Below, one piece after another: positions 42,456 to 51,092 of a stretch of 64,000 nucleotides of DNA (its first letter is position 1; each line of letters opens with the position of its first letter). A program made the translations under genes and the position numbers. The stretch is from Cohnella laeviribosi DSM 21336 (GTDB lineage Bacteria > Bacillota > Bacilli > Paenibacillales > Paenibacillaceae). Where the stretch lies: positions 1 through 64,000 of the forward strand of contig NZ_KB899810.1 in NCBI RefSeq assembly GCF_000378425.1, written 5' to 3'. The notes under the pieces were generated by a model. It saw only the letters and a program-made list of their open reading frames with translations, did no database searches and was not told the DNA's origin.

Positions 42456-43244
42456 TCAAAAACCGTTCAGCTTCAGCCAGGAAGCGCACGCGTCCGTCCA
42501 GCCGCCGACGTGCGGATCGTCTTCCGCCAGGCCCAGGCCGTGCCGGCCATGCGCATAAACATGCAGGTCGAACGGCACCCCGCGCTTGCGGAGCGCAGCG
42601 GCGAACATCAGGCTGTTCTCCACCGGGACCGCCGCGTCGTCGGACGTATGCCACAAAAAGACCGGGGGCGTGTCCGCCGCAACCTGATCTTCGCTGCTGA
42701 GCAGCGCAATCCGGTCGTCCTCGGGCTCCGGTCCGAGCAAATTCAGGCGCGATCCGGCATGCGTGAACGGATCGCGCATCGTGATGACCGGGTAACAGAG
42801 GATCGTCAGATCGGGTCGGCTCGACTGCCGTTCCACGGGATCGTCCGCTTCCGGACGTCCGGCGTCGAAGCGCGTTCCCGCCGTCGAGGCCAGATGACCG
42901 CCGGCGGAAAAACCGAGGATGCCCACCCGGCCGGGATCGATCCCGAAACGGTCCGCTTCGTGCCGCACCGTGCGAATGGCCCGCTGGGCGTCCAGCAAGG
43001 CGCACGGATAACGGTAAGGGGCGACGCGATACCGCAGGACAAACGCGGAAATGCCGATGGAATTCAGCCACAATGCGACGGGTTCGGCTTCGTGGGCAGC
43101 CCTCATCCCGTACCCGCCGCCCGGGCAAACGATAACCGCCGGATTTCCTTTCCCCTCCAGCAAATACGGAAAAATCGCCGGACGGTCCTCGTCCGCGTCT
43201 CCCATCGCATAAGGCGCTCCTTCCGGCCACAACAACTGTTCCAT
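42456..43244 (-). CDS. Alpha/beta hydrolase, acetylesterase/BD-FAE type
   Basis: This 262-aa cytoplasmic serine hydrolase has the oxyanion motif VIVCPGGGYGMRA, the nucleophile elbow GILGFSAGGHLAS, a C-terminal Asp in WHTSDDAAVPVEN and His in AHGRHGLG. These features match the small xylan/acetyl-esterase-like branch (BD-FAE) that removes acyl groups from plant glycans or oligosaccharides. The start at 43244 has GGGGGAGG upstream. There is no signal peptide. It lies 71 bp downstream of a PLD lipoprotein gene. Confidence 0.88.
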   Translation of the reverse strand: MEQLLWPEGAPYAMGDADEDRPAIFPYLLEGKGNPAVIVCPGGGYGMRAAHEAEPVALWLNSIGISAFVLRYRVAPYRYPCALLDAQRAIRTVRHEADRFGIDPGRVGILGFSAGGHLASTAGTRFDAGRPEADDPVERQSSRPDLTILCYPVITMRDPFTHAGSRLNLLGPEPEDDRIALLSSEDQVAADTPPVFLWHTSDDAAVPVENSLMFAAALRKRGVPFDLHVYAHGRHGLGLAEDDPHVGGWTDACASWLKLNGF

Positions 43245-43315
43245 TCGAATCCTCCCCCGAGATTTGGCTGCGCGCGTATTGGCAGCCTGCGAACCAAGCG
43301 GCTTGCCGTCTGCGC

Positions 43316-44149
43316 TTACTTCGCCGGACGGTATCCGGCCGCTACGGCGTCCTCTTCCGTGCAGAACATCTCTTCGGGCTTGGTCTGCTCGTAAGACGGG
43401 CCGCCGGGAACGTGATAAATTTTGTCCCCCTTGGCATTGATGTTCCCCTTGATTTGCGGGTTCGTGCACGGCGCCGGAGAGGACGGCCCGGAGGAAGATT
43501 CCTCGGCCTCCTCTTCCGCCTCCGTTTCCTTCGCCGTCCGCCCGGCGCCGGAGGAAGCTTTCCGTTCCGGCTGGGCAATCCGCGCTTCCAGCGTCTCGAA
43601 CCGGTCGTTGTCGTTCCACATGCGCTCGAACTCGTCCGCGAACGCCCCGGCGATCGTGGGATTGTCGATCACCACGAGCATCTCGTCGTTTCTCGTGCTG
43701 GCGGCTTTGGAATAGTTGAACGAGCCGGTGGACGCCTTCTTCTTGTCGGCTATCGTCATCTTCAAATGCATCAGGCCGTCGTGCTTGTTGACTTTCATCG
43801 GAATGCCCGCGCTGCCGAGCAGCTTGACCGCTTCCCCTTGCGTCTTGCCGGACAACTGCGACCGGTCCGTAATGATGCGGACGGCGACGCCGCGCTGATG
43901 CGCTTTCTTAATCGCCTGCACGATGTCCGGATGCGTCAGGCTGTAAATCGCAATGTCGAGCGTTTCCTTTGCCCCGTCGATCAGGGCGATCAATTCCCGC
44001 TCCGGATGCTGATCCGCCTGCGTAAAAGCCCAAACGATCTGATTTTCCTCCATGGAAGCCGTGGCGGGCTTCCCTTGCTGGCCGGCTGCGCAGCCGCCGA
44101 GCAGAAGAAGCGCCAGCCCCGCCGCAGCCGCTTTCCATCCTTTCCTCAA
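43316..44149 (-). CDS. Phospholipase D-like lipoprotein with a C-terminal Cys-containing domain
   Basis: This 277-aa protein starts at TTG with a lipoprotein signal (AAGLALLLLGGCAAG; Cys near residue 20). Residues about 35-185 form one PLD domain with a single HKD motif, MHLKMTIADKKKASTGSFN, so activity requires a dimer as in the Nuc endonucleases. After an acidic linker (ETEAEEEAEESSSG) the last 50 residues (KGNINAKGDKIYHVPGG and FCTEEDAVAAGYRPAK) form the small module found at the end of secreted nucleases. It would be a surface nuclease or phosphodiesterase. Confidence 0.85.
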   Translation of the reverse strand: MRKGWKAAAAGLALLLLGGCAAGQQGKPATASMEENQIVWAFTQADQHPERELIALIDGAKETLDIAIYSLTHPDIVQAIKKAHQRGVAVRIITDRSQLSGKTQGEAVKLLGSAGIPMKVNKHDGLMHLKMTIADKKKASTGSFNYSKAASTRNDEMLVVIDNPTIAGAFADEFERMWNDNDRFETLEARIAQPERKASSGAGRTAKETEAEEEAEESSSGPSSPAPCTNPQIKGNINAKGDKIYHVPGGPSYEQTKPEEMFCTEEDAVAAGYRPAK

Positions 44150-44308
44150 TGCGGTTTCACTCCCGGGTGCTTGTCTCTTGAAGTCTGTTCGTTTCGAAGC
44201 GTTTTGCTCCCTATCCTTCCAAACTCATATTCTATTACATTCGCGGGCGGATCGAAATAGCGGTATTCGGAGCGGCTCCGGCGGGAACGGCGCTTTCGGC
44301 GTCCGAAG

Positions 44309-44350
44309 AAAAAGGAAAGCTGCCCCCGGTCTTTGCGGACCGAGGGCAGC
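44309..44350 (-). terminator. Terminator of the DJ-1/PfpI gene
   Basis: On the minus strand GCTGCCC and CGGTCC pair with GGACCG-type and GGGCAGC arms, followed by TTTCCTTTTTCTTC. It lies 27 bp after the stop. Confidence 0.75.
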
Positions 44351-44376
44351 CGGCGGCCAAATGCGGATGGTCCGCG

Positions 44377-44934
44377 TTATCGAAGCAGCTTGATCAGCTC
44401 GCGCATAAATCCGGGCAAGTCGGGCCAGGCGTGTCCCGTGACGAGCTTGCCGTCCACGTGCACCGTTCCTTCGGCATACCGGGCGCCAAGCGACTCGATA
44501 TCGAGCCGGCAGGCGGAATAGGCGCTCATCGTTTTTCCCTGGAAGTACGACCGGTCCCGAAGCGCCAGGAACGCCAGCGGCCCGTGGCAGATCGCCCCGA
44601 TCGGCTTGTCGGATTCGATGAAATGGCCGATAATGCGCGGCAGCTCGGGATGGTTGCGGATATATTCGGGAGCGCGTCCGCCGGGAATGACAAGCGCGTC
44701 GTATCGGGCAGGATCCACATCGGCGAACGCGACATGGGCCTGCAGCAGATGCGCGGGCTTCTCCGAATACGTTTCCCATCCCTCGACGAAGTCGTGGCAA
44801 ACCGTATGCAGCGTTTTTGCCGCCGGAGCGGCGATGACGGCATCGAACCCTTCCTCCAAAAGCCGGTAATACGGATAATAAACCTCCAGCACCTCGACGG
44901 CGTCGCCTGTCAAAATCAGCACCCTTTTGGACAT
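44377..44934 (-). CDS. DJ-1/PfpI family protein
   Basis: This 185-aa protein has the class I glutamine-amidotransferase-like fold. It opens RVLILTGDAVEVLEVYYPYY. The nucleophilic Cys is in PIGAICHGPLAFLAL with a His directly after it, and DALVIPGGRAPEYIR precedes it. These features fit the PfpI/YhbO group (deglycase, protease or chaperone activities have been proposed). GGGAGTGGG precedes the ATG at 44934. It stands alone with its own terminator. Confidence 0.9.
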   Translation of the reverse strand: MSKRVLILTGDAVEVLEVYYPYYRLLEEGFDAVIAAPAAKTLHTVCHDFVEGWETYSEKPAHLLQAHVAFADVDPARYDALVIPGGRAPEYIRNHPELPRIIGHFIESDKPIGAICHGPLAFLALRDRSYFQGKTMSAYSACRLDIESLGARYAEGTVHVDGKLVTGHAWPDLPGFMRELIKLLR

Positions 44935-45064
44935 TGTCCCACTCCCTTGCCAAAATCGTAAGCCAATGCGGCCCCTTTCATTATGGTTGAATGGCGTAAA
45001 CGCGGTCAATGGTTCCAAAGGCAGATTCATCCTCGAAATTTGGCATCCGGGCTGCTTGAGCGCC

Positions 45065-45154
45065 CTATGCCGCGAAGTCCGGACGCGGCTTTTCGCCCAC
45101 CAGCAGCTCCGCCGCCCGCCTTCTTGCCTCGGCTGGATCGAGCCCACCGCTCAT
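45065..45154 (-). CDS. Possible small protein, 29 aa, after the aldolase gene
   Basis: A short frame starts ATG 12 bp after the aldolase stop, with GAGGGGGG five bases upstream. It reads SGGLDPAEARRRAAELL and ends KPRPDFAA. Position and ribosome site are good; length is too short to judge further. It could be a translated leader, a small regulator or chance. Confidence 0.3.
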   Translation of the reverse strand: MSGGLDPAEARRRAAELLVGEKPRPDFAA

Positions 45155-45166
45155 CGCTTGCCCCCC

Positions 45167-46033
45167 TCACGCATACAAGCTGCGCTTGCCGACGGAGCCG
45201 AACAGTTCCATTTTCCGGCCGATCAGCTCCTTCGCCGCTTCGATCGCGGACGGGAACAAGACGGTCGGCTCGCACTCGTTCGGCCGTTCCGCTAAATTTT
45301 GCCGCAGCCGGCCGAAAAACGCTTTTTTCATCTCCGTCGAAATGTTGACCTTGCAAATGCCGAGACGGATCGACTCCGCCACTTCCTCGGGCGAATTGTC
45401 GGAACCGCCGTGCAGCACAAGCGGAACCGGCACGAGCGAGGCGATCTCTTTGAGGCGGTCGAGCTGCAGCTTCGGCTTCCGCGACTTCGGGTACATGCCG
45501 TGCGCCGTACCGATCGCGACGGCAAGCGTATCGGCTCCCGTCCGCTCGACAAACTCCCGGGCTTCCTGCGGGTCCGTATACAAGATTTCGTCGCTGCCTC
45601 CTTCCATGCTGCCTTCCGCCTGGCCTACCGTTCCCAGCTCGGCCTCGACCGTGACGCCGACGGCTCTGGCAATCGCCACCGCTTCCCGGGTGATGCGGAT
45701 ATTTTCCTCGAACGGCTTCGTCGAAGCGTCGATCATCACCGACGTAAATCCGCAGCGGATGGCGCGGACAATGTGCTCCACGCTGCCGCCGTGGTCAAGG
45801 TGAATGACGGTCGGCACCTTCGCCTTGTTCGCGATGTCCCGGCAGTAGGCGACGAAGCTGTCCGTGAGAAATTCAAGCTCGGACGGGTGAATGGCCAGAA
45901 TGACCGGGGATTCGAGCCGCTCGGCGGTCTCCATGATCGCCCGCAAATACTCCCCGTTTCCGACATTGAACGCGCCTACGGCGAACCTGTGCTTTTGTGC
46001 GACCGACAGCAATTCTTTCATCGTGATCAACAA
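45167..46033 (-). CDS. Class II fructose-bisphosphate aldolase family protein
   Basis: This 288-aa zinc aldolase would cleave a ketose (bis)phosphate to dihydroxyacetone phosphate and an aldehyde. Zinc and active-site features: VIHLDHGGSVEHIVRAI (His ligand), MEGGSDEILYTDP near the Gly-rich loop, AIGTAHGMYP and VLHGGSDN with further His ligands. It begins at TTG (46033) after GAGAGG; an ATG four codons in is possible. Its family includes fructose-, tagatose- and sulfo-sugar aldolases. It follows the ADP-dependent kinase, so the pair would convert an imported sugar to triose units. A 425-bp gap separates it from that kinase. Confidence 0.9.
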   Translation of the reverse strand: MLITMKELLSVAQKHRFAVGAFNVGNGEYLRAIMETAERLESPVILAIHPSELEFLTDSFVAYCRDIANKAKVPTVIHLDHGGSVEHIVRAIRCGFTSVMIDASTKPFEENIRITREAVAIARAVGVTVEAELGTVGQAEGSMEGGSDEILYTDPQEAREFVERTGADTLAVAIGTAHGMYPKSRKPKLQLDRLKEIASLVPVPLVLHGGSDNSPEEVAESIRLGICKVNISTEMKKAFFGRLRQNLAERPNECEPTVLFPSAIEAAKELIGRKMELFGSVGKRSLYA

Positions 46034-46458
46034 GTTGTTCCTCTCCCTTATGTTTATGATTTTTAAAATGGCTGATCGCGTTCGGTTAGGCAGAACTTCG
46101 CTTCAGGCTTCAGGGAAGGTTCGGCTCTTTCATTGAGCAAAACCCTTCTCTAGTTGCCTCAATCGCAATCAGGGATACCGGTTGCCGTTTTTTCGCCTGT
46201 GCAGTTGCCTTTTCCGCATGTATTTCATCCGCCCGAACGATATTGGACGCTCATACGAAGTTTAGTTGCTGTTTCGACACTTCGATCGCCTTCCCTCACC
46301 GAAAAGGGCGCTGCCGTTGCGGAAATGGCAATTGCGATCGCGCGCATGCTCGAATCTCCCCTTATGGCTGAGACGCGACCAGCGACTGCGCAAGCGACGA
46401 TCCGGAGCCCGTCCGTTTTGGCCGAGACGATTCGTTTTCGAAAACGAAACCGCCGTCT
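46034..46458. other. Gap between the kinase and aldolase genes
   Basis: No gene is supported here. The stretch contains many short GCAGTTGCC / GGCAATTGCG-like words resembling the dispersed repeat core, but no clear unit. A perfect 18-bp palindrome lies at its right end. The aldolase may have its own promoter in this gap. Confidence 0.5.
46431..46448. repeat. Perfect 18-bp palindrome after the kinase stop
   Basis: TTCGTTTTCGAAAACGAA is its own reverse complement. It lies 11 bp downstream of the stop of the ADP-dependent kinase gene. It could be an operator or a weak terminator. Confidence 0.6.
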
Positions 46459-47640
46459 TCAATCGTCGAGGCCGGGAGCGAAGGCCAGCAGCCCGGCGGC
46501 GAAGGTGTCGCCGAGCCCGATCGTGCCGACGACCTGCTTCACCTCAAGCGCCGGCACGACGCAAATATGCCGCATCCCCGCTGCCGCGCCGGCCAGCCGG
46601 ACGCCTCTCGCGTTCGGCGGAAGCCCGGAGGCGATCGCTTCGATTTCCTCCGCCGTGCAAAACCGACCGGTCGCCGCCCGCGCGGCGGCGAAACGGATGC
46701 CCCCGCCAAGCGCCGGCTCCCACTTCCGCGCTTCCCCGTCCGAGACGCAGACCGCGAACTGATGGGTGTGCACGATCAAATTCCGCACGCCGAGGCGAAT
46801 TCTCGCTTCGCCGAGCCGGTCCAGCAGCTCCGCGTCGGGCAGCTTGAGCAGGGCGCCCTCCAGCCCGAGCAGCTCGGCCATCTCGTCTTCGTTGCATCCG
46901 ACGCTCCGCACCAGCGGCTTGAAACGACGGATGACGCCGAGCTGTTCCTCCCGGGAAAAAAAGGCCGCCAGTTCCAGATGAACCGGAATCGGGTGCGAGC
47001 CAAGCGACCGAAGAAACCGGACCTGTTCCCCGATCAGATCCGCAGCCTCCTCCGGCGAGTCGGCGGCGTTGTAGCCGGACACGAGCAGGGCGCGGAACCG
47101 GTCCGCCGAACCCTTAAGCCGCGCGGCGAACTCCGGGGCGATCAGGCCGCCGGCGAATTCGCCGGTGCCGCGCAAAATGATCCGGTTTGCCCGTCCGTTC
47201 CGGTTGTACTCCAGAATATAGTGAACGGGCGCTTCCTTTCCGTTCCCCCGCTCCTCTTCGAGCCCTTCATGGTTCAGCAGAAAATCGTACTCCGCCGTCC
47301 AGGCCGGCACGTTGACCATCGCGGGGCAGCCGGCCGCCGCAGCCGCCCGCGCGGCCTGAAGCCCCGTTCCGCCGACCGACCACGTCCAGTCCGCCAGACC
47401 GCGCAGTTCGCGCAGCATGCGCTCGCAGGTCACGATGTACTCGCCGCCGCGTCCGGCGCGCATATTCCATTCGACCGCGCCCGCCAGATCGGTCCAGGAA
47501 TGCAGATACATGCCCGGCCGCTTAGGCGTAGGCGGCTCGCTTCCCGATTCGCAGCGGCTCCGCAGCTTTTCCAGCAGCTTCCCGTCGAGCGATGCCTTTG
47601 CGTCGATATTGGCCGTAAATCCGCAGGCAATTCCCTTCAT
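46459..47640 (-). CDS. ADP-dependent sugar kinase (ADP-PFK/glucokinase family)
   Basis: This 393-aa protein matches the ADP-dependent phosphofructokinase/glucokinase family, a ribokinase-fold group best known from archaea and found in scattered bacteria. Seen: SVGGTGLQAARAAAA (sugar-side loop), IILRGTGEFAGGLI, the acidic segment VGCNEDEMAELLG, LIVHTHQFAV, and the C-terminal catalytic VVGTIGLGDTFAAGLL (GxGD with the base Asp). Substrate could be glucose, fructose 6-phosphate or another hexose. Its ATG overlaps the permease stop (ATGA), so it is translated with the transporter and probably acts on the imported sugar. Confidence 0.85.
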   Translation of the reverse strand: MKGIACGFTANIDAKASLDGKLLEKLRSRCESGSEPPTPKRPGMYLHSWTDLAGAVEWNMRAGRGGEYIVTCERMLRELRGLADWTWSVGGTGLQAARAAAAAGCPAMVNVPAWTAEYDFLLNHEGLEEERGNGKEAPVHYILEYNRNGRANRIILRGTGEFAGGLIAPEFAARLKGSADRFRALLVSGYNAADSPEEAADLIGEQVRFLRSLGSHPIPVHLELAAFFSREEQLGVIRRFKPLVRSVGCNEDEMAELLGLEGALLKLPDAELLDRLGEARIRLGVRNLIVHTHQFAVCVSDGEARKWEPALGGGIRFAAARAATGRFCTAEEIEAIASGLPPNARGVRLAGAAAGMRHICVVPALEVKQVVGTIGLGDTFAAGLLAFAPGLDD

Positions 47641-48473
47641 CCTTTGACCGCCCCTCCCGTCAGCCCTTTGGCGAGCTTGTTCTCAAACAGCAGCACGAGC
47701 GCAACGAGCGGAAGCGTCACCACGACCGAAGCCGCCGACACATCTCCCCAGGGCACGTAAAACATTTGCGGAAACAAGGCGATGCCTACCGGAATCGTCT
47801 GCGTGCTCACCTTGTTGGTCAGCGTAAGCGCGATAAGAAATTCGTTCCACGAAGCGATGAAAACGAGCAATCCCGCCGTCACCAGTCCCGGCATCGCCAG
47901 CGGAAGCGCAATTTGCCAAAAGGTGCGAACGGGGCCGCACCCGTCCACCGCCGCCGCTTCCTCCAGTCCCGCGGGCAAGTCCTTGAAAAAGCCGTACAGC
48001 AGCCAGACGCAAAGCGGAAGGCAGAACAGCATGTAGGACAGCACAAGTCCGGCATGCGTATTGTAAAGGCCGATCTTGCGGATCATCGCATAGAGCGGCG
48101 CGATGATGGCGATCTGGGGAAACATCGACGTCGCCAGAAACAACCCCAGCCACAAGCTCTTGCCCTTGATCGGCAGCCTCGCGATCGCGTAGGCCGCCAT
48201 GCTGCCCAGCAGCAGGCTGATTGCGGTAACGGAGAAGGCCACGATCGCGCTGTTGGCGATAAAGCGGACAAAAACCGAATGAAATACGTTGGCGTAATGG
48301 TCAAACGTCACCTCGCGGGGAAGGATCGGGGGGAGCGTGTTCAAATCCCGGTCCAGCTTGAGCGACGTAATCCCTTGCCACAGCAGCGGGCCAATGTTCA
48401 GAAACACGACGAGAGCCGCCGCCAGGCCGAGTCCCAAAGCCTTTATTTGCCGATTGAGCGTCATCTTGTTCAC
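47637..48473 (-). CDS. Carbohydrate ABC transporter permease, MalG type
   Basis: This 278-aa polytopic permease has six hydrophobic segments, an EAA loop (LEEAAAVDGCGPVRTFWQI) and the C-terminus KGLTGGAVKG typical of the family. The GTG start overlaps the TGA of the upstream permease (GTGA); an ATG three codons later with GGGTG six bases upstream is an alternative. At its 3' end it overlaps the kinase start by four bases. No ATPase gene is in the operon. Confidence 0.93.
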   Translation of the reverse strand: MNKMTLNRQIKALGLGLAAALVVFLNIGPLLWQGITSLKLDRDLNTLPPILPREVTFDHYANVFHSVFVRFIANSAIVAFSVTAISLLLGSMAAYAIARLPIKGKSLWLGLFLATSMFPQIAIIAPLYAMIRKIGLYNTHAGLVLSYMLFCLPLCVWLLYGFFKDLPAGLEEAAAVDGCGPVRTFWQIALPLAMPGLVTAGLLVFIASWNEFLIALTLTNKVSTQTIPVGIALFPQMFYVPWGDVSAASVVVTLPLVALVLLFENKLAKGLTGGAVKG

Positions 48474-49372
48474 CCGCCTTCGATTCGCCCGTACGCGCGG
48501 CGCTGCACATATTGCAAAACCCTGGCGAGAATCAGCACGGAAACGGCCATGACCGCCGCCATCGCCGCCCCGTAGCCTACTTGGGCGGAAGAGAATGTCG
48601 TCTTGTAAGCATAGCTGGACAGCACTTCCGTCGCGTTGGCGGGACCGCCCCCGGTCAGCACGTAAATCAGGTCGAACACCCTGAACGCGTCGAGCGTTCG
48701 CAATAGCAGCGCCGTCACAAGCGTCGGCAGCAGAAGCGGAAGCGTAATCAGGCGAAACCGCTGCAGAGAAGTCGCGCCGTCGATCGCGGCCGCTTCGTAA
48801 ATGTCCTCGGAAATCGTCTGCATGCCGGCGAGCAGAATCAGCGCCATGAACGGAGTCGTTTTCCACACGTCGGCGATAATGACGGCCCACATGGCGCTCG
48901 CCCGGTCGCCGAGCCAGTTCGGATAGGAAGAAATCAGATGCAGCCGCTCCAGCGCGTAGTTGATGAAGCCGAAATCGGCGTTAAACAGCCACTGCCACAT
49001 GCTGGCGGAAACGACGGTCGGAATCGCCCACGGAATCAGCACGCTTGCCCGAACCCACTTCCGGCCCGGCAGGCGTTTGTCCAGCAGCACGGCGAAGCTC
49101 AGTCCGATCGCCGTCTCCAGCGCCACCGAAACCGCGGTAAACAGCCACGTATTGCGATAGGCCAAATGAAACCAGACGTCATCCAGCAGCTTCGCATAAT
49201 TGCCCAAGCCGACAAACCGGGAAGGCGCGTTCAGAAAGGTGGCGTCGTACAGGCTAAGCAGCAGCGTCCGGACGACCGGATAAAATCCGATCGCCGTCAA
49301 AATCGCCAGCGACGGCGCGAGAAACAGGTAGCCGGTCAGGACGGCTCCCCGATGCCTGCGCGATCTTTTCAT
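48470..49372 (-). CDS. Carbohydrate ABC transporter permease, MalF type
   Basis: This 300-aa permease has a basic N-terminus (KRSRRHRG), then TM1 at residues about 12-34. The EAA loop reads YEAAAIDGATSLQRFRLI, and VLTGGGPANATEVLSSYAYK is the conserved extracytoplasmic loop. It lies 61 bp downstream of the binding-protein gene and overlaps the MalG-type permease by four bases. Confidence 0.94.
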   Translation of the reverse strand: MKRSRRHRGAVLTGYLFLAPSLAILTAIGFYPVVRTLLLSLYDATFLNAPSRFVGLGNYAKLLDDVWFHLAYRNTWLFTAVSVALETAIGLSFAVLLDKRLPGRKWVRASVLIPWAIPTVVSASMWQWLFNADFGFINYALERLHLISSYPNWLGDRASAMWAVIIADVWKTTPFMALILLAGMQTISEDIYEAAAIDGATSLQRFRLITLPLLLPTLVTALLLRTLDAFRVFDLIYVLTGGGPANATEVLSSYAYKTTFSSAQVGYGAAMAAVMAVSVLILARVLQYVQRRAYGRIEGG

Positions 49373-49433
49373 GGATTCAACCGCCTTTCGGGCCTGTCAG
49401 GGGGCGGCTTCTTGCACGCCCCCCTGACGTCCG

Positions 49434-50753
49434 TTAGTTCAAAATCGCTTGAATATCGCGGTCCAGCATTTCCACCGCTTTCTCGACGCTTAGCGAGCCC
49501 GTGAGCGCGGCCGATACGGTCGCCTGCAGCTTCAAAGAAATTTGCGGATACTTCGGCGTGACCGGACGGGCCACCGTACCGTTGAATACGTCGGCCAGCT
49601 CGGTCAGGAACGGAGATTCCTTGCGCAGTTCCTCGTCCTCCAGGACGGCGGGACGCGTCGGGCTGAACGCTACCTTTTTGGCGTAATAAAGCTGCGACTC
49701 CCGGCTGGATAGAAATTGCGCAAACTTGATCGCCGCTTCCTTGTTTTTGGCATTTTTCGCCACCATGAACTGGTAGCCTCCCATCGTCGACGCGCTTTTG
49801 CCCCCTTCGAAAGACGGCAGCGGAGCGACGCCGACCTTCCCGGCGACCTTCGAATTGGCCGGATCCTGCGAAGCGTCCCATACGTACGACCAGTTGCGGA
49901 GAAAGATCGCATTCCCGTCCGTAAAGACCGTGCGGCTCGGCTCCTCATCGTAGGACAACAGCGATTTCGGGCTGATGCCGTTGTCAAGCGTGCTTTTCAT
50001 GAACGAAAGCGCTTTGATCGTTTCCGGCGAGTTAATGACGCTCTTCTCGTTTTCGTCGACGATCGCCCCGCCGGCGCTGGTCAGAAATTCGACAAAATCG
50101 CACACGAGCACTTCGGCCTGCTTGCCCTGCCAGAGGAAGCCCTCCAGCTTCGGATTTTGCTCCTTTTCTTTGATCAGCTTGGCCGTTTCGACCAGTTCCT
50201 CCCACGTTTTCGGCACCGGCCGGCCGTACTTTTCCAGCAAATCCTTGCGGTAGTACAGCATGCCTCCGTCCACATACCACGGAATGGCGGCAAGCTTGCC
50301 TTGATACGTCAGAGCCTCGATGACGCCCGGATAATACTGATCCTTTTCCACATAATCGTCCATTGCTTCCGTCCAGCCGGCCGAAGCGAACTCCGGCACC
50401 CACACCACATCTCCGGTGAACACGTCGATATCGTTCTGGCCGGAGGATAGCGCCGTGACGAGATATTGGTGAATTTCCGTGCTTTTGGACGGAGGGGGCA
50501 GCTGATGCACTTCCACATGAATGCCGGGATTCCGGGCTTCGAACTGTTTGACCAGCTCGGTCCAGGAATCTTCCCCGAACGTCTTGATGCCCGCGAAGCG
50601 GATGGTGACCTTCTCTCCGTCAGCCGGCTTCGAAGCCGAGGAGGACGGGCTTGCGCCGCCGCTCCCGGAACCCGATCCGCAGCCGCCGACAACCGTTGAA
50701 ATGAAGGCTATTGCCGCCAGCCAGCCCGCGATCCGTTTCTTTGTTCCTTTCAA
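49434..50753 (-). CDS. Extracellular sugar-binding lipoprotein of the second ABC transporter
   Basis: This 439-aa protein starts TTG (GGGAGGG six bases upstream) with a lipoprotein signal ending VVGGCGSGSGSGG, Cys at residue about 25. The family 1 solute-binding fold is indicated by GMLYYRKDLLEKYGRPVPKT, YTQ-like AFMSGKVAM being replaced by DGNAIFLRNWSYVWD, and GGYQFMVAKNAKNKEAAIKF. It is first in the operon with two permeases, an ADP-dependent kinase and an aldolase. A SigA promoter and a cre-like site lie just upstream, with a DeoR gene divergent. Confidence 0.92.
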   Translation of the reverse strand: MKGTKKRIAGWLAAIAFISTVVGGCGSGSGSGGASPSSSASKPADGEKVTIRFAGIKTFGEDSWTELVKQFEARNPGIHVEVHQLPPPSKSTEIHQYLVTALSSGQNDIDVFTGDVVWVPEFASAGWTEAMDDYVEKDQYYPGVIEALTYQGKLAAIPWYVDGGMLYYRKDLLEKYGRPVPKTWEELVETAKLIKEKEQNPKLEGFLWQGKQAEVLVCDFVEFLTSAGGAIVDENEKSVINSPETIKALSFMKSTLDNGISPKSLLSYDEEPSRTVFTDGNAIFLRNWSYVWDASQDPANSKVAGKVGVAPLPSFEGGKSASTMGGYQFMVAKNAKNKEAAIKFAQFLSSRESQLYYAKKVAFSPTRPAVLEDEELRKESPFLTELADVFNGTVARPVTPKYPQISLKLQATVSAALTGSLSVEKAVEMLDRDIQAILN

Positions 50754-50836
50754 GTCAAACCCTCCCGATTTCCTAATTGATCATTCCGAAAAACAAGCAA
50801 AACAAATCGCCAATCCTTTTTACCACCTCGCTTGTT

Positions 50837-50850
50837 TTGTAGCGCTTACA
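50837..50850. promoter_or_regulatory. cre-like site downstream of the operon promoter
   Basis: TTGTAGCGCTTACA keeps the central AGCGCTTACA of the cre consensus. It lies about 10-23 bases downstream of the predicted transcription start, where CcpA would block elongation. Confidence 0.4.
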
Positions 50851-50866
50851 TGTTTGTTTGTCGTTT

Positions 50867-50895
50867 ATAATAGATCATAAAACTCAAATAGTCAA
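50867..50895 (-). promoter_or_regulatory. SigA-type promoter of the second sugar operon
   Basis: On the minus strand TTGACT (50895-50890) and TATTAT (50872-50867) are separated by 17 bp. The predicted start lies about 110 bp upstream of the binding-protein gene. Confidence 0.7.
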
Positions 50896-50913
50896 CAATT
50901 AAAAAACATTTTT

Positions 50914-50933
50914 TGTTTGTTTTCAAACGAACA
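50914..50933. promoter_or_regulatory. Candidate DeoR operator, site 1
   Basis: TGTTTG and CGAACA are separated by 8 bp, within a wider inverted repeat of TTTGTTTGTT and AACGAACAAA. It lies about 19 bp upstream of the sugar-operon -35 box. Confidence 0.5.
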
Positions 50934-51063
50934 AATAATTTCATTTGCCCCCTCCCCCAATCCGTCCCGGTTTTGCGCGTTTGATCACGGTAATCCCGTC
51001 CCTTTTCGCCAAGGCTTAAAACCGAATTTTGCGTAAACGGCACCGTTTTTGAAATAATATTTG

Positions 51064-51092
51064 TTGAATTGAAGCTTCATTTGCAATAAAAT
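51064..51092 (+). promoter_or_regulatory. SigA-type promoter of the DeoR gene
   Basis: TTGAAT (51064-51069) and TAAAAT (51087-51092) are separated by 17 bp, about 60 bp upstream of the DeoR start codon. Confidence 0.6.
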
